This document shows, piece by piece, positions 21,829 through 40,594 of a DNA stretch of 64,000 nt (position 1 is the stretch's first letter; each line of letters opens with the position of its first letter). The notes below the pieces were generated by a model, which had not been told where the DNA came from, ran no database searches, and worked only from the letters and a program-made list of their open reading frames with translations. Origin of the DNA: Daucus carota subsp. sativus (lineage: Eukaryota > Streptophyta > Magnoliopsida > Apiales > Apiaceae); contig NC_030387.2 of assembly GCF_001625215.2 (NCBI RefSeq), forward strand, positions 31,767,606 to 31,831,605, read 5' to 3'. Position numbers and translations under genes: made by a program.

Positions 21829-23060
21829 CGTTTTGTATGTTTGTTTGTTGTAGTATTTGGATCTGAGAGTGACAAATGTGTGTGACGATATTTTGGGCTT
21901 TTATAGTGAGAATTTGTGGTGTCCGATAAGTGTCGGTAACGCGTGGAGGAGAGAGAGTGAAATGTTTGATTATTTGAATTCGGATCCTCTTTTCCTTTTT
22001 AAATGGTCTTTATGAGACAAATTCGGATCGACTTGTGGTTTTGCATTTTTACGTCTCTACTTTTTCAATAAATGTAAGAATTTATGATGACATGGAAATT
22101 AGGGTAATGTAAATGAACAAATAAATAAATAAGGGTTGAGGCCACTTGTCTCGACTTGCCTCATATCGAGTTTCTACGAGTTCTTCAATTTAAGTATTTG
22201 AGAATATTATGTATCCTAAAAATGGTTTTCGATTTTTATTTCAAATCAGAATGGACAATATTCCAAGTAGTTGATTGATTATATTCATATTAATAATAAA
22301 ATCAATCATACACAAGTATATGTAAATCACCCCAATTAAAAACGATCATTCACTGATCATGTCATATGGACAAACGGGAACTGTTTAGGTAAGCCCCATG
22401 TAGGTCATGGGTAAGGTATATTAATATTGGGGGTCTTCACAGAAACAGCCTCTCTGCTTTAAGCGCAGAGCAGACCCTGCTCTAAACAGGATATACAGTA
22501 TGTTTGGTTTGGTAAACAGGATATACAGTATGTTTGGTTTGGTTTATACATTGCTCTTATTGGTCGGGAAGGAGATACCTACATCTAAAACAAATGGTTA
22601 AATAACTGGTTAGAACGATAAGATGTGTAGTATAGAATTTTTGGAAAGAGCCAAATCGAATATAAAAAGATAAAAAAGGATGTTCACAATTTCACATAGC
22701 TCTTCACAGTTCACAGGTACAGTTTCCTGCTGCATCACATTTATGAACTGAGACTGCAATGATAGTGTACTTCACTTGGCAGCTTACAGGGAGCAGCGAA
22801 TGCTATTTTACATTCAAATATCCACGAAATACAATTTCCATACTAAATTGTCATTGATCAACGAAACAATAAAAGATTTTACAGACCAGGTCACTCTATT
22901 TTTTTATACACAAATTTTGTCAACAACAAACAAATCTTCGATAACATCTCCATTCATGAACAAATTTACTGTTAAAACTTGCACACTCGCGAAACTAACA
23001 CAACCACCACTCAGAAAATTGACATATGGAGAAGCACCAGTAAAAGTGAATATTCAGAAC
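21829..23060. other. intergenic between PLDRP1-like promoter and VTI11 3' end
   Basis: The proximal part is the promoter of the PLDRP1-like gene. At 22486-22547 a 31-bp unit (AAACAGGATATACAGTATG core) is repeated twice in tandem. Otherwise nothing notable. Confidence 0.45.
22486..22547 (+). repeat. 31-bp tandem repeat, two copies
   Basis: Two adjacent identical copies of a unit containing AAACAGGATATACAGTATG followed by TTTGGTTTGGT. Perfect identity suggests a recent duplication. Confidence 0.85.
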
Positions 23061-26000
23061 CTAATTTTTCAATTTGAAGTACAGAATCAAGATGATTGCC
23101 AAGACAAGTACAGCAACCACAGTGCCGATGATATACTTGTTCCTGCTCATCCGTTTTGACATAGCTGTTAGAACTTTCTTGCTTTTACTAATATTGTCAT
23201 CCACTCCATGAAGCTGAAACGATAAGGGAAATCATTACAAAAAAAATAATGAAACCTGATGGGGATTTGCTTAGTGCCATCACACATGCTAGCTGTAATT
23301 CGTTGTACCTTTATTCTTTAATTATGAAATTTACTTATGGTCTGTTTGGGAACTTGAATTTCATTTGAAATTCTCAATTTGATCAAATGACAGGTTTGGA
23401 TAAATGACAGGTTTGGATAGACAAAAAAGTTTAATTTGATTTTCATTTGAAATCCTAGGACATTAAAATTCTAGTATAAAGCTGAGAATTTGAAATGACA
23501 CCTCAAATCATATCATTTGAAATCCGAAATTTGAAATGAAATACATATTCCCAAACGCAATCTTAATTTCTTTTCATATACTTCTCAACATAGTGAAAAG
23601 TTGCAGAATATACTCAGTCATCGTTTAAGTTTTCTATTGTCACGTCCTACATATTTTAGTTACAAATCAGTAGTTAAGGGTTAGTACATATGTTATATAT
23701 CACTTGTTACCTCGACCCCTTCCACTTCTGTGCTACGCTGCTGATTAAAGCATAGACATACTATAACATATACTACTAATACACATGTAATGACTATATC
23801 ATCAAATACCGTGCTATTGGCATGTAAAAGTGATTGTCGCTGTTGGTGCAGATCATGGAGAATCGAAACCCCAAGTTCTTCTGTTTCCAGCATTGTCCGT
23901 CTACTTTCCCTGACTCTGTCACTCGATTTATTTAGTCTCTCAGTTGACATTAGCAATCTCCCTCTTTGATCTTCTGATACCTACATCATTCAGTATACCT
24001 AACGAATAAAAAAATAGCTTCTCATGGATAAGATGAGAGCTGATACTGCATATGTTTATTTAACTGCGTTTAACATGTTATCACCAGAGAATATGTACAA
24101 GCAGAAGATATATTTTCAGGATGACTTTAGATGCAAAATATTAAAAAATTCGCAAAGATACATGATACTCTTACTACCAAAAGAATCCACCAATCACTAC
24201 AACTATGGCCATGGCATTCAATTAAGACACATAAGAAAATTTTCTATGAAATACAATTAGTCCAGTCATACCATTTGTGCATCAGCCATGCCCGACTCGA
24301 GCAAGTCGTCTCTAGCAGCCTGATTTAAGTTGGTTGATAAAATTCGTTTAACTTCACTTTTCAAGTTGTTCAGATCAGATTTATATTCTCTCAACTTAGC
24401 AAGAAGCACGGCTCTCACATTGGGCTGCAAACTTCTTGCTTCAATATCCATCTTACGGATCTGCAGATCCGATCAAGTAATCAACCAATACAAATTTCAA
24501 TCACTAGTTGTATATACAAACACGAGTAAATCATTTTTGGCAAAAAGCTCATGTACCAAAGATTCAGCATCATCTAAACCTGCTTTCACTTCAGAAAGTT
24601 TTTGTTTCTTTTGTTCTGTAAAAACGGAAAAAAAAATACTCAGTTTGCAAGACACCTGTCCCAAATACTGGCAAAAAAAGGGCCTCGGTAAAGACATTAA
24701 AATAGATAATGTTTTCCCCTTCTATTCTTTTCACAAATTAAATCCAAACATGCAGAAATTGATATAATATAATCAAGGAAGAGAAATTCGAAGATCAGTG
24801 ATACAAGTGAGTGCTGTACACACACATAGAGACAGACACACGATCGCATATGTACATGCGCACACACACAAATCTTTCTCCTCTCAGCTTTCTCTCCCTT
24901 TTTCACACAGACTGCCCGTGCCATTTTCAAAGACATAAAGCACCGAGCAGCTAGGTCCTAGCTCAACGTTAGTATAACACAGTGAAGCAACATAAAAGTT
25001 TCCTATTACAACAATCATATATCTTAGGTTGCCTAGGAAAACATTATCTGATGTGATATTCCACAAGAGCAATTGCTTTCTGCCAAAGCAGTCTCAGATG
25101 CAGATGCAAATACATTTAAGTGAAGTAAAGCCACAAGGTCACCACTGTTTAAGGCAACACATAATTTAGTTTATTACCACTTGGTGTATACAGAACTTTA
25201 TCTCCATGGTAAATATCAGTAACTTCACCCCTCCCCCTCTCTTCCTTACCAGCCTTAGTAATATTAATACTCAAAAAAAACATTTTTGGGGCACTTTATA
25301 ATAATATCTTTCATAGTGCTCTCTTTAGAATTACCCATCAAAATCGGATGCCTAAATATAATTTGAAAGAAAAAAATATCATTGCCATAACTTCTAAGCT
25401 TTTTGACTGTCTTGAAAAATGTCAACAGCACAGCACGCACACTGTTCTTGAGTCAAGACCATAAAGTCATCCAGAACTAAATGAGGGGGAAGTGCATATA
25501 TCAACACTGCTTAACTTAAAAATAGTCTAGATAGTAATGTTCATGTTTTTATGTTAAGTGTATCGAACAAAGAGATGCAATACACATCAACAAGTCTATA
25601 ATTTTTGGGTTGCAATGTCTTTTTTCCAAGTAAATTCTATATTAAGCCGCACCTCTCATTCCTGCAGAATTATTAGTGCAGTAGAATTCATATCATCACG
25701 GAAAAAAACTGTTAAAACCCTGGTTATGAGACCACTAAGATAATCTAACAGCTAAACACAAGAGTAAGTGCAAGTGGAAGTCACAGTTACCACATGAGTC
25801 ATGACGACTTTGGTGTACGAAATATCAGGTGAATACAATGTTGCAATATTAAAAATAATCCGGTGAACTGATAACTCAGGCTATACACACTGATAAATAA
25901 CTACACACGTCAACATCGAGGAAAAAGTGAATTGTGCAGCAACAGAGTTCGTAGCAATTAAAATGCAGTTATATCTACTAATTATAAACATTAAATAAGA

Positions 26001-26393
26001 TACTAACTATACTGCATTGAACATGTACACCGTCTTTTTTCCTTTCTAGCTAGTATTAGTACCTTTCCATTAGTAAAAGTGTAAAACTAATTAATCTTAC
26101 GATTAAACACATGCTTCAGTATATATACCGAATCAACGGAACCACCCTCGAACCAAAACACGCCAACTAAAATCCTGATATTAACATATACACATATAGA
26201 GGTGCACATCAGACTTCCAATATTTGCATTAAGACATCAAAGTACATGTGTCAAAGATATCGAAGAAACCGAATTCAATTAAAAAGCCTTTCAGCTTACC
26301 TCCATCTACAAGACTAGCAGAAGTACACTTTTTCAACAAATTAGCGGAAAGTTCGCAGTACTGACGTTCATAACCTTCAAACACCTCACTCAT
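23061..26393 (-). CDS. VTI11: VTI11-like Qb/v-SNARE
   Basis: SNARE of the trans-Golgi, prevacuolar and vacuolar pathway. It pairs with SYP2-, SYP5- and SYP4-type partners in membrane fusion. Exons 26300-26393, 24557-24615, 24272-24460, 23810-23980 and 23061-23213 join in phase to 221 residues, the exact family length. It starts MSEVFEGYERQYCELSANL, the conserved VTI N-terminus. The N-terminal three-helix domain includes RSLQPNVRAVLLAKLREYKS. The SNARE helix runs from MSTERLNKSSDRVRESRRTM through GVSILHDLHQQRQSLL to DDNISKSKKVLTAMSKRM. The C-terminal anchor is YIIGTVVAVLVLAIILILYF plus a short KLKN tail. SLVDGEQKKQKLSE and AARDDLLESGMAD favour VTI11 over VTI12. The first intron is about 1.7 kb. 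Confidence 0.93.
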
Positions 26394-27895
26394 CTTCTTC
26401 AATTACTCCAATTATGCACCTCAATTCAACAATGAAGCTTCTGTAGTTTAATCAACTAATAATAAAAGAGGCAATTAAACTGGATGTTTATATTAGTAGA
26501 CGAATCGGTTAGGGTTCGATCTGCTAATAACGAGATGAATCGCAATAATATGTAAATAAAATTAATGAAACAAATATAAACTTAAAGTGTTGAAATTGAT
26601 CGGAATGTACCTAAAAGTGATCGGAAAAGTAGCCAGAAGTTGATGATATAAAGATATTGCGTTACAGCGTGAAAGAATAAAAGAAGAACATTCTCTTGTT
26701 GTTCTCGTTTATTCCTTTATGACTCGGTAGGACACATTTTTCTCCTCTATTTTCTTTAATTTTCTTTGAAATGAACGTTCTCTGAATAATTCTCAAAATG
26801 GTCCGTACAACAAAATAAAAAGTTGTGATTATTCTATAATTTACTCGAATAATAATTATATTATTTTTTTTGCACATAATTTGAATCTAAGAAATATATT
26901 TGTATATATTATAAAAAAAATTTAATTAAAATGTAGATATAAATTGTTGTTTATAAAAAAATTATGAAATATAATGGATATAAATATGTATTTTTATATA
27001 TCAAATTATGTATAAAAAATCAAAACAATTATTATTTTGAAATTGGAGAAATATTTTTCGAATGAGAAAGTTTTAGATTATTGAATTAAAAATGTGCTCC
27101 TATTATTTTGGAAAAAAAGGGATGAATGTGCTCCTATCATTTTAGAATATAAAAAATTTATATATAATCGAGATCGTTTATGACAATGGAGCTTAATAGA
27201 TTGTAATCTGGATTTATCCGATTCTTCTTTAAATTTTCGTGTATGGATCATTTTTGAAATTGCTGATGTTATCGCTATATGCTCAGTTCTTGAAGTTGAT
27301 TTGGAAACAATAATCTGTTTTGAAAATTTTCAAATAATTGATCAATTACCTAGCAAGAGGTGATAGCCATTAACCCGTAAGTGGTAACATCTCTTCTAGA
27401 GTTTCGACATGATGCACACCGAGTTCAAAAATAATCTGATGACAAATACAGAAATTGTTTGAAATAGTATAGTAATTTTAAAATTACTATACTATCATAC
27501 GACCAGAACCGGCCATTCGAGCTCACCTAAAGAGCGACCATTGACAAATTTGGTCTGGAGTATTATCAGAACTACAGACTACAGATACACACAAATCATA
27601 AAATAAAGCCGACCCTCTTGTTTAATTTAAGATTAAGCTGCACCAGCTACAGCAGCTCCAAGTGGCGAGGTTAGCAAAGATTGTAGACCAATCAACAATA
27701 AGCATAAAGGCATCTTTTGTTTCCTGTCAACGATTTCAATTTTATATGACATTCAAGACTATATAATTTAGAGTTAGTCGATAATAGGTAACATACACAT
27801 GCAAGATATTGCAGACAATGAGGCCATTTGTCTCTAGTTTCGTATATTAATAAGGGTCTTTCTGGCGTGTCTTCATGGACATACACTAACAATTA
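26394..27895. other. intergenic upstream of VTI11 and of the ERF gene
   Basis: The right-hand promoter region of VTI11, then very AT-rich sequence to 27.2 kb. It holds a 32-bp perfect palindrome at 27464-27495. No gene was seen. Confidence 0.45.
27464..27495. repeat. 32-bp perfect palindrome
   Basis: ATAGTATAGTAATTTT followed directly by its exact reverse complement, with no loop. Confidence 0.9.
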
Positions 27896-28141
27896 CTCCC
27901 TCCGTCCCACCAGGTTCTTTACAGTTTCCTTTTTTGGATGTCCCATCCAATTCTTTACATTCCAAAACTTACCAAAAATAGTCAATGGGTCCCACCACTT
28001 CCGAACTTTTCCTCCCTTTTCACACTACTTTTACTCCTTTTTCACACTACTTTTACTCCACTATCTCTTTTTTATTCATTAAAAATTGCTGGGTCCCACC
28101 ACTTCAAACCAAACGTAAAGAATTGGCTGGGACGGAGGGAG
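27896..28141 (+). mobile_element. Stowaway (Tc1/mariner) MITE
   Basis: 246 bp with terminal inverted repeats starting CTCCCTCCGTCCCA and flanked by TA on both sides (27894-27895 and 28142-28143). The repeats extend inward through sequence pairing with GTAAAGAATTGG.. at the right end. No coding capacity. Confidence 0.9.
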
Positions 28142-28861
28142 TACTTTTTACTTAGACGAAAAATTTTGATTGGTGAAAATTTTTGTGCATGCAGGAGCCG
28201 TCATTATTACTGGAACGGGAACCAAAAGAATACACTACTTACTTTATTAAAAAGTGATTATTAGTATTTGCTCATGGGCACACAGTAGAAAGTCCGTATT
28301 AATAATGTGCAAGAGTTGCCCGAGTCTCTTTCAGGCTTTCAGTTTCATCTCCTGCACACATCATGGTGAATCCTTTCTTGGTTTATCTGGTATACGTTGT
28401 ACACAATAGAAAGTGTACAATTAGTCGCTGTCTGGAACCAAGTATTGGATTTACGCGCATAGAAACAAGCTGCAAAATTTAAAATACGGCATAATCAAGT
28501 GTAAGCAGTGCACTGGCATGATAATACTTCTCTCTTAGTAGAGAAACAGATGGAAGCAATGCACTGTACTCTTTGGATTGACCAAAATTACATTTTTTAT
28601 TATGTAAATTGAAGAGAAACTTACAAGTGGTCTAACATAACTTCATTATAATTATAAATATAAAATGAATGAGGAGAAATGAACAAGCAGTAAAGACCTA
28701 TTCAACACTCATTGCTTGGTTGATAGGATCTTTATTTTTCTGCGACTATATATATAAATCCATGCATTGTTAACTCCAGTATATCACAAGTAAAGAAACA
28801 TAGTATAGCAAGAACAAGAAAAACCAAGTTGAGTACTGAGCATAAACATTGAGAAAAAATA
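28142..28861 (+). promoter_or_regulatory. upstream region of the AP2/ERF gene
   Basis: A TATA box (TATATATATAAAT) lies near 28747-28759, about 100 bp before the start codon, so the 5' UTR would be roughly 70-80 nt. The MITE ends about 600 bp upstream of the TATA box. No further elements are assigned. Confidence 0.5.
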
Positions 28862-30091
28862 ATGGGTAGGAAGAGAAAGGCTGGAGAAGCTACTGATGAC
28901 CAAGATAGAAGCTCTGGTGAAGCAGACATGGCTTGGGATAAAATGGTTAAGGATGCAGCAGCAGCTTCTGCGGTGCTAAGTGGAGCACGGGGTGGCAGGA
29001 AGCGTTTCATTGGGGTTAGACAGAGGCCATCAGGACGGTGGGTGGCTGAAATCAAGGATACGATTCAGAAGATTAGAGTGTGGTTAGGAACTTTTGATAC
29101 AGCTGAGGAAGCAGCAAGAGCTTATGATGAAGCTGCTTGCTTGCTTCGTGGGGCGAATACTAGGACAAACTTTTGGCCTTGTTCTCAATCCTCATCCTCA
29201 GCTCCTGCCCTTCCACCAAAAATTTCAAACATTCTTCTTCACAGGCTCAAAGCCAGAAATAACTCTTTAGCTGCCTCATCCAACTCTCCGGTCCCTGTGA
29301 ACCATGAAGAGAAGGCTCAACAAGGATATGAGGAGGAGGTGACTGAATTTTCAGATGCCCAATTCACTGATTTTCTGAATGATATGGAAGACTATATCCC
29401 CATCAACGAAATGCTTAACAATGCTGGTGCAAGTACTGGTGAACACACAAACACCATTGAATACACTTGTACTAGTTTTGACTCGTGTCTAACAGATCAG
29501 AACTTGAGTCCCCAGGATCAAGGGAGAGACTTTGATTGGGTGCATAATTGGACTGATCACTCAGAACAATCCTCTGGTGGGCAGTGCTCAAGTGGCGAGG
29601 AATATGTTGAACCTGATTTTGAAGAAGATGAAGGAACTGAACTATGTGCCACTGATTTCCAATTTGTTGATGAACTGGGATCGACTTACTGCTCCCCTTT
29701 CGAGATCACGGAAGAGATAGCATTGCCTATTGAGCAAGCAGTATGTGATGGTGAACCGACGATGATCAGTGAGGCTATGAGAAGGATGAAATATGAAAGA
29801 AAGTTCTCAGCTTCTCTCTATGCATTCAATGGCATAACAGAGTGCTTGAAGTTTAAGCTTAAATCAGCAAATGCCACACATAAAGTTGGATCAGATCAGC
29901 TGAGCAAACTTCGAAATGCATGTAACAAGAACCAACAGGATCAGAAGGAAGCTGAAGAAGAGAGAGTCAAGACACCAGAGGAAGAACTGGAAGCATCACC
30001 ATATATGGAATCACCGTTTCATAGCAATGAAAATGAACTGTCACTGTGGAGCTCTCTTGATCTTCAGCCCATATGCTTTGTTAATTATTAA
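28862..30091 (+). CDS. AP2/ERF transcription factor, RAP2-11/ERN1-like
   Basis: Nuclear DNA-binding protein of 409 residues in one exon. A basic N-terminus (MGRKRKAGE) precedes one AP2/ERF domain at about residues 48-107. It reads [20 protein letters not shown], then [35 protein letters not shown], with the conserved DNA-contacting Arg and Trp residues and the YRG- and RAYD-type elements. Alongside RAP2-11 and ERN1 the [19 protein letters not shown] block points to this subgroup. The long C-terminal half is acidic ([20 protein letters not shown], then [11 protein letters not shown]) and probably activates transcription. A family-like patch [14 protein letters not shown] lies near residue 315. 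RAP2-11 acts in low-potassium responses and ERN1 in nodulation, but the role here cannot be read from sequence. The protein is longer than RAP2-11. Confidence 0.9.
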   Translation: MGRKRKAGEATDDQDRSSGEADMAWDKMVKDAAAASAVLSGARGGRKRFIGVRQRPSGRWVAEIKDTIQKIRVWLGTFDTAEEAARAYDEAACLLRGANTRTNFWPCSQSSSSAPALPPKISNILLHRLKARNNSLAASSNSPVPVNHEEKAQQGYEEEVTEFSDAQFTDFLNDMEDYIPINEMLNNAGASTGEHTNTIEYTCTSFDSCLTDQNLSPQDQGRDFDWVHNWTDHSEQSSGGQCSSGEEYVEPDFEEDEGTELCATDFQFVDELGSTYCSPFEITEEIALPIEQAVCDGEPTMISEAMRRMKYERKFSASLYAFNGITECLKFKLKSANATHKVGSDQLSKLRNACNKNQQDQKEAEEERVKTPEEELEASPYMESPFHSNENELSLWSSLDLQPICFVNY

Positions 30092-30841
30092 TTAATCTCC
30101 TTGGTTTTTTTTTTGTTCAGGCCAAGTACTAAATTACTAGTTAGGTTTCACATCAATAGCTTCATCTCCATTCAACTGTGAGAGAAAATATCCTTTGTAA
30201 TCTCATCTTGAATATTCAAAGTTGTGTTACTAATTTTTGCACTGTTGTTTACAGATTTAAAGTTTGTGATTACGCATAACTGACCATTTGCAAACCAAAA
30301 TCACAGGCAATTACACCTACATTTGTCCCCTGTTTGTGTAGTAACTAAAGATGCTACTCGTATAAAGAATGTTCTATTTTCGGAATTCAGACACATGAAC
30401 AATAGAATACATAATTATATGAAACCTTGTAAAGTTCAGTTACATATTTCACAGGTTGCCCCCAAAAGTTCAGACCATTGGTCATATTCATCAACTTGCT
30501 TTTTATAACAAATTTCCTACTCCTTGATCATTCTCAGCAATGGAGACTACTATATCAATAACTTCCAAATAATATGGTTTACAAAATCTTTAGTATTGAT
30601 AAGATTCCATTGCAAATTGAGTAGGTGGCTGCACCAACGCTCAAACTCCTGGCATGTGGTTAAAAGTGACCCCAGTTGGAATGGCATACACAGCCGCCTA
30701 CAACATAATACCTAAAGAAAACAATAGCAACACGTAGGACACGACCTGAGTGGGAAACTAGTTACATACAGCTCAAGCTTTTCTTCGCAAATGTCACTCA
30801 CAATTTGCTGTGTAAGCTGGCCTTTACATCAGACTAATGGT
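30092..30841. other. intergenic, convergent ERF and SnRK1 3' ends
   Basis: 3' UTRs of two converging genes. No other feature was seen. Confidence 0.5.
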
Positions 30842-37046
<6,205 letters not shown>

Positions 37047-37734
37047 CTAAAAAAGTCATTCATAAATCATGACAGATGCTGAAAACTAATAAAGACACAA
37101 AATGTGAACATACAGCCTGTTAATAGAATACTACATTTTAAACTTTATCTAAATGAAAAAAATCAAAGCCATTATTTACACAAATTGAAAAACATGTTAA
37201 AGATTTTGTAAGAATAAGGTAAATATCAAGGACACTGAAGATACAGAAAAGAGACCTCAATGAAGATGAGGATTGGCAGTTCATAAACACTATCACACAT
37301 TCAACATCAATGCCTGGCCTTGATTTTATATTTAATAGAAGTCAAGTTCTAAACACTCGGACAGATGGTTATCTATGCGATATTATTATAAATTAACCTA
37401 TGCTTGTCCATATTGACAGCAACTATCAACATAAGATCTTTTGAAAGTTTGAGCATCCATAAGGATATCCATTCATCAGCAAGAATAAACTAACTTCTTT
37501 AAAATCATATACTGCATTGCTGAGTTGACAGTCTAACAGAAACCATGAGAGAGAATACAAAAGTGACACTAAATCTAACATGCTACCTATTTATCTTATG
37601 CATCTATACATAGCTGAAGGTAGCAATGCCCTTAGCTAGAGCCAATATTGTTAAGAATATACATAATGTAAACGTTATTGGCATTTCTAATAAATAAACA
37701 TACATAATCAATATAAAACAAAACATAAAAAATT

Positions 37735-38003
37735 AGATTGGTACAGAGACTTCCATAAGATAATTGCAATGAAATCTATGAACACATACTAAATAACAAC
37801 AAAATACATTGAAATGGAGGCAAAATCAGTGTGTATGTGTGTCTGTGGCATGTGTGTGCGTGTGGATATGTGCATACATAGATACATAGATAAATGGAGA
37901 ATATAAAATATTATATTCCTAAATTTGGTCAAGTGAAGGGGGGAATTGCAGGATGCAGGAAACCGAGAAAAATGAAAGAAGAAACCAAGTCAACACTTTA
38001 TAC
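37735..38003 (-). promoter_or_regulatory. SnRK1 promoter and leader region, inner copy
   Basis: A diverged copy of 38625-38903. Shared blocks include the leader patch AATTGCCCCCCTTCACTT-like sequence (plus strand GTCAAGTGAAGGGGGGAATT) and a TATA box TATAAAG on the minus strand at 37996-38002. If active, it would give a transcript with a different noncoding first exon. Confidence 0.5.
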
Positions 38004-38624
38004 TTTTCTTCTGCTAAGCAAATTTATTTTAAAATTTTTATACATATATTTTACTATTTGAATAGTAAAATTATAGTAATTTATGTTACCTATTCAAAAA
38101 AATTTGAAAAAGGTTATATTCAGTCCTAGCACATTATCCTAGAGACACCGGAGTCTTGTTTAGGGCTAAAATATGAGTTCACATAGGGAAGCTGCAACAG
38201 GAAGCTCATCCAATTTACTAAATCGCCAATTCACTATTCAACTATTATTTTCCATAAGACTACATAGTCATGGTTATTCCAGGAAAATAAGGAACAGAAT
38301 ACAAACAACCATATCTAAAAGTTCGTACTAAACAAACTACAAAGTAACAACCAGATAACCACAAAAATTCAAAGTCACACCCAACGCACCACGGTTATTG
38401 ACACTATCACATATACAGATCTAAAACACAATCACGACACCAAATTACTAATCCTCACTTCCACGCGAACCTAACAAACTAAAATTCTAATTAATGCTAA
38501 CATCCAAAACCCTAGACTGATCCTAGCAACCAGAGATCTGAATTACATGTTTTCTATTCAATTCGAATCACCAACAACAACATACTTCGATACTTGCAAC
38601 TTTGCAAACATTTTAAATAAATTA

Positions 38625-38903
38625 GATTGATGCAGAGACTTAGTGGCGAGAATTGCAACAAACGATACGAACATTTGCTAGATTATGCGAAACTACATTA
38701 AGATGAAGGTAAAATCAGTGCGTGTAGATAGATACAACGATACATACAGAGATACATAGGATGAATCGAGGATATAATATACCTGAATTAGGTCAAGTGA
38801 AGGGGGGAATTGCAGAATGAAAAAAAAAGCTGAGGACGACAAAAATGAATAGTGGGATGGGGCTTTTGCTCCCACACCTTTTCCCCCAAATCAACACTTT
38901 ATA
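38625..38903 (-). promoter_or_regulatory. SnRK1 promoter and leader region, outer copy
   Basis: On the minus strand the TATA box TATAAAG (38897-38903) precedes a pyrimidine-rich leader that carries the same GTCAAGTGAAGGGGGGAATT patch as the inner copy. A likely 5' splice site (AG then GTATATTA) follows near 38782. The intron would run to the acceptor just before the start codon. Confidence 0.55.
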
Positions 38904-39195
38904 CTTTTTGTGCTTGTCAAATTATTTTGTATTTTAAATATCCAAATTAAATTTATTATGTTACCTATTCAAAAGGTTTTAAAACATAAAGCCTGTTTAA
39001 CATAATATTCATTTAATTCATATATAAATTATGACCAAAAACATATTTAGATATTTTTAAATGTTTTGATTAAAAGTATGTGTGTCAAAACTTTTATTTA
39101 TAAAAATTGATTTTGAAAAATATACACTAAGAGATATGTTATACATATTGACCTGCATATGCACACCGTTATTAGAAGATCATATATAATATTAA
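38904..39195. other. upstream flank of SnRK1
   Basis: AT-rich sequence with no clear features up to the Helitron terminus. Confidence 0.4.
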
Positions 39196-39224
39196 CTAGT
39201 TCAGAAGCCGCGCGTTGCGACGGC
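39196..39224 (-). mobile_element. Helitron 3' terminus (minus strand)
   Basis: On the minus strand a GC-rich hairpin (GCCG..CGGC with one mismatch, 39207-39224) is followed seven bases later by CTAG and then T. This is the standard Helitron 3' end. The body would extend to higher coordinates, through a roughly 60-bp two-copy repeat. Its 5' TC end was not found. Confidence 0.55.
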
Positions 39225-39343
39225 CTATAAAAATTATATTAATGATTCAAAATTAATATTTGTAAAATAAAATAAATATGTGGCGGTCTATAAAATTTAT
39301 ATTGATGATTCAAAATTAATATTTATAGAATAAAATAAATTTT
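39220..39343 (+). repeat. two-copy tandem repeat, about 62-bp unit
   Basis: CGGCCTATAAAAATTATATT and CGGTCTATAAAATTTATATT each start a similar AT-rich unit containing GATTCAAAATTAATATTT. Confidence 0.75.
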
Positions 39344-39372
39344 ATAGTATAAACATCTCGATGCAATACCAA

Positions 39373-39804
39373 TCTATACTATACTATAATAAGCCAACAT
39401 GGGTATAATTTGTAGTCGTACAAAATTTTGGTATGGTCATGTCCGTTATAACTAGAAGTCTCTAGAGTCCAACATGTAGAGTTCTCTTGTCTTACATCAT
39501 TAAACAGTTTTATAAAGTTTAAATTACAAACACATGTGATGTACTACAAGATAAACACTCCATCATTATTTTTTCAAATATAATTTATATTTAGTTAAAA
39601 AATAAAAAAGATTTTATTATTTATACTAATAATTTACAATACAAAAAAATATTGTTAAAGCTAAATTTATAAGAGTGAATATAATTGAATAAAACTTCAA
39701 TTCATCAATATTAAAACACTAATAAAATGACATTTTAATTTAAATTATATATAATAAATTCAAAATTATATAGTCGCCCGTGCTTTGCACGGGTTTAAGG
39801 CTAG
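39373..39804 (+). mobile_element. small non-autonomous Helitron
   Basis: 432 bp. It begins TCTATACTATACTATAATAA after an A and ends with a CCCGTGC/GCACGGG hairpin, seven bases, CTAG, then T. Both ends fit Helitron rules (A^TC..CTAG^T). No Rep/helicase. It may lie inside the larger minus-strand Helitron whose 3' end is at 39196. Confidence 0.8.
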
Positions 39805-40594
39805 TATTAATATATAAAATTAGACTATAATTCATGAGTGAAAAAATGAAAATAAATTTCTACATATAATTAACGATTTAAGGCATAACGAATCTTAATT
39901 TTAGTTGTGTTTTTTTTTAAAAAGTAAGTCTGTTTTTCAAGAATATTGTCATTAATCTCCAAACACTACTTCGTAGACATATACACCATGCCCTGAATGT
40001 AAAAATTATACGGCTCTTTAACAGAACTGATTAATGACATCTAGCCATATACATTGATTGACCAATAAAACAGACTGTAAGTTTGCAAGAACATAAGTGC
40101 ATAAAAGTCAAAAAGATATTGAGATGCAAATCCGAAACCATCCCCAGTTTTAATAGGGATAAATATTATGTTCTAGTTATACGAACATTAATCATGTCGG
40201 GACGTATGAATTCCAATCCGTGCAGGTGTATATTATTGACTCCTTCCTTCAATTTCTTTGAATTAGTTGTCCGCAAAAACATCAATCTAAATTCATGAGA
40301 TAACAGTCTACTCCCACATCCGACAAACTCTTACCCTTGTCAATGAATCATCTCTATCGCCGTTCAAAAAATCTATCATAGTGTAACTCATTATTGTATT
40401 AAATGGAGAAGATAAATAGGCAAAAAAATTGTTCATAAAGCGTATTCGCCCCCTTACCATATGTGTAGAACGATAGCTTACCAGGATAAAACGGGTTACG
40501 ATGTCGTTGCATAAGAACGGCACCACCAGTGAGTAGGGTTGTGGTATTGAGAGAGAAGGTTGTGTTTAGATGATTTAAAACCCAACAACCTATA
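39805..40594. other. intergenic, possible minus-strand promoter
   Basis: Sequence of unknown origin. A minus-strand TATA-like TATAAATACC at about 40597-40606, followed by TTGTTGGGTTTTAAATC and a CT-rich leader, looks like a promoter or an old LTR. The 72-codon frame at 40308-40526 downstream of it matches no family I know. Confidence 0.35.

Noticed and set aside
21043-21885. 280-codon plus-strand frame
   Set aside because: Exactly antisense to the PLDRP1-like exon. Its Thr/Ile/Pro-rich product mirrors the Gly/Tyr repeats.
22776-23159. 127-codon plus-strand frame
   Set aside because: Antisense to the VTI11 3' UTR and last exon.
24697-25072. Minus-strand frames in the VTI11 first intron
   Set aside because: Intronic, with a (CA)n-derived Cys/Val-rich stretch. 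No similarity.
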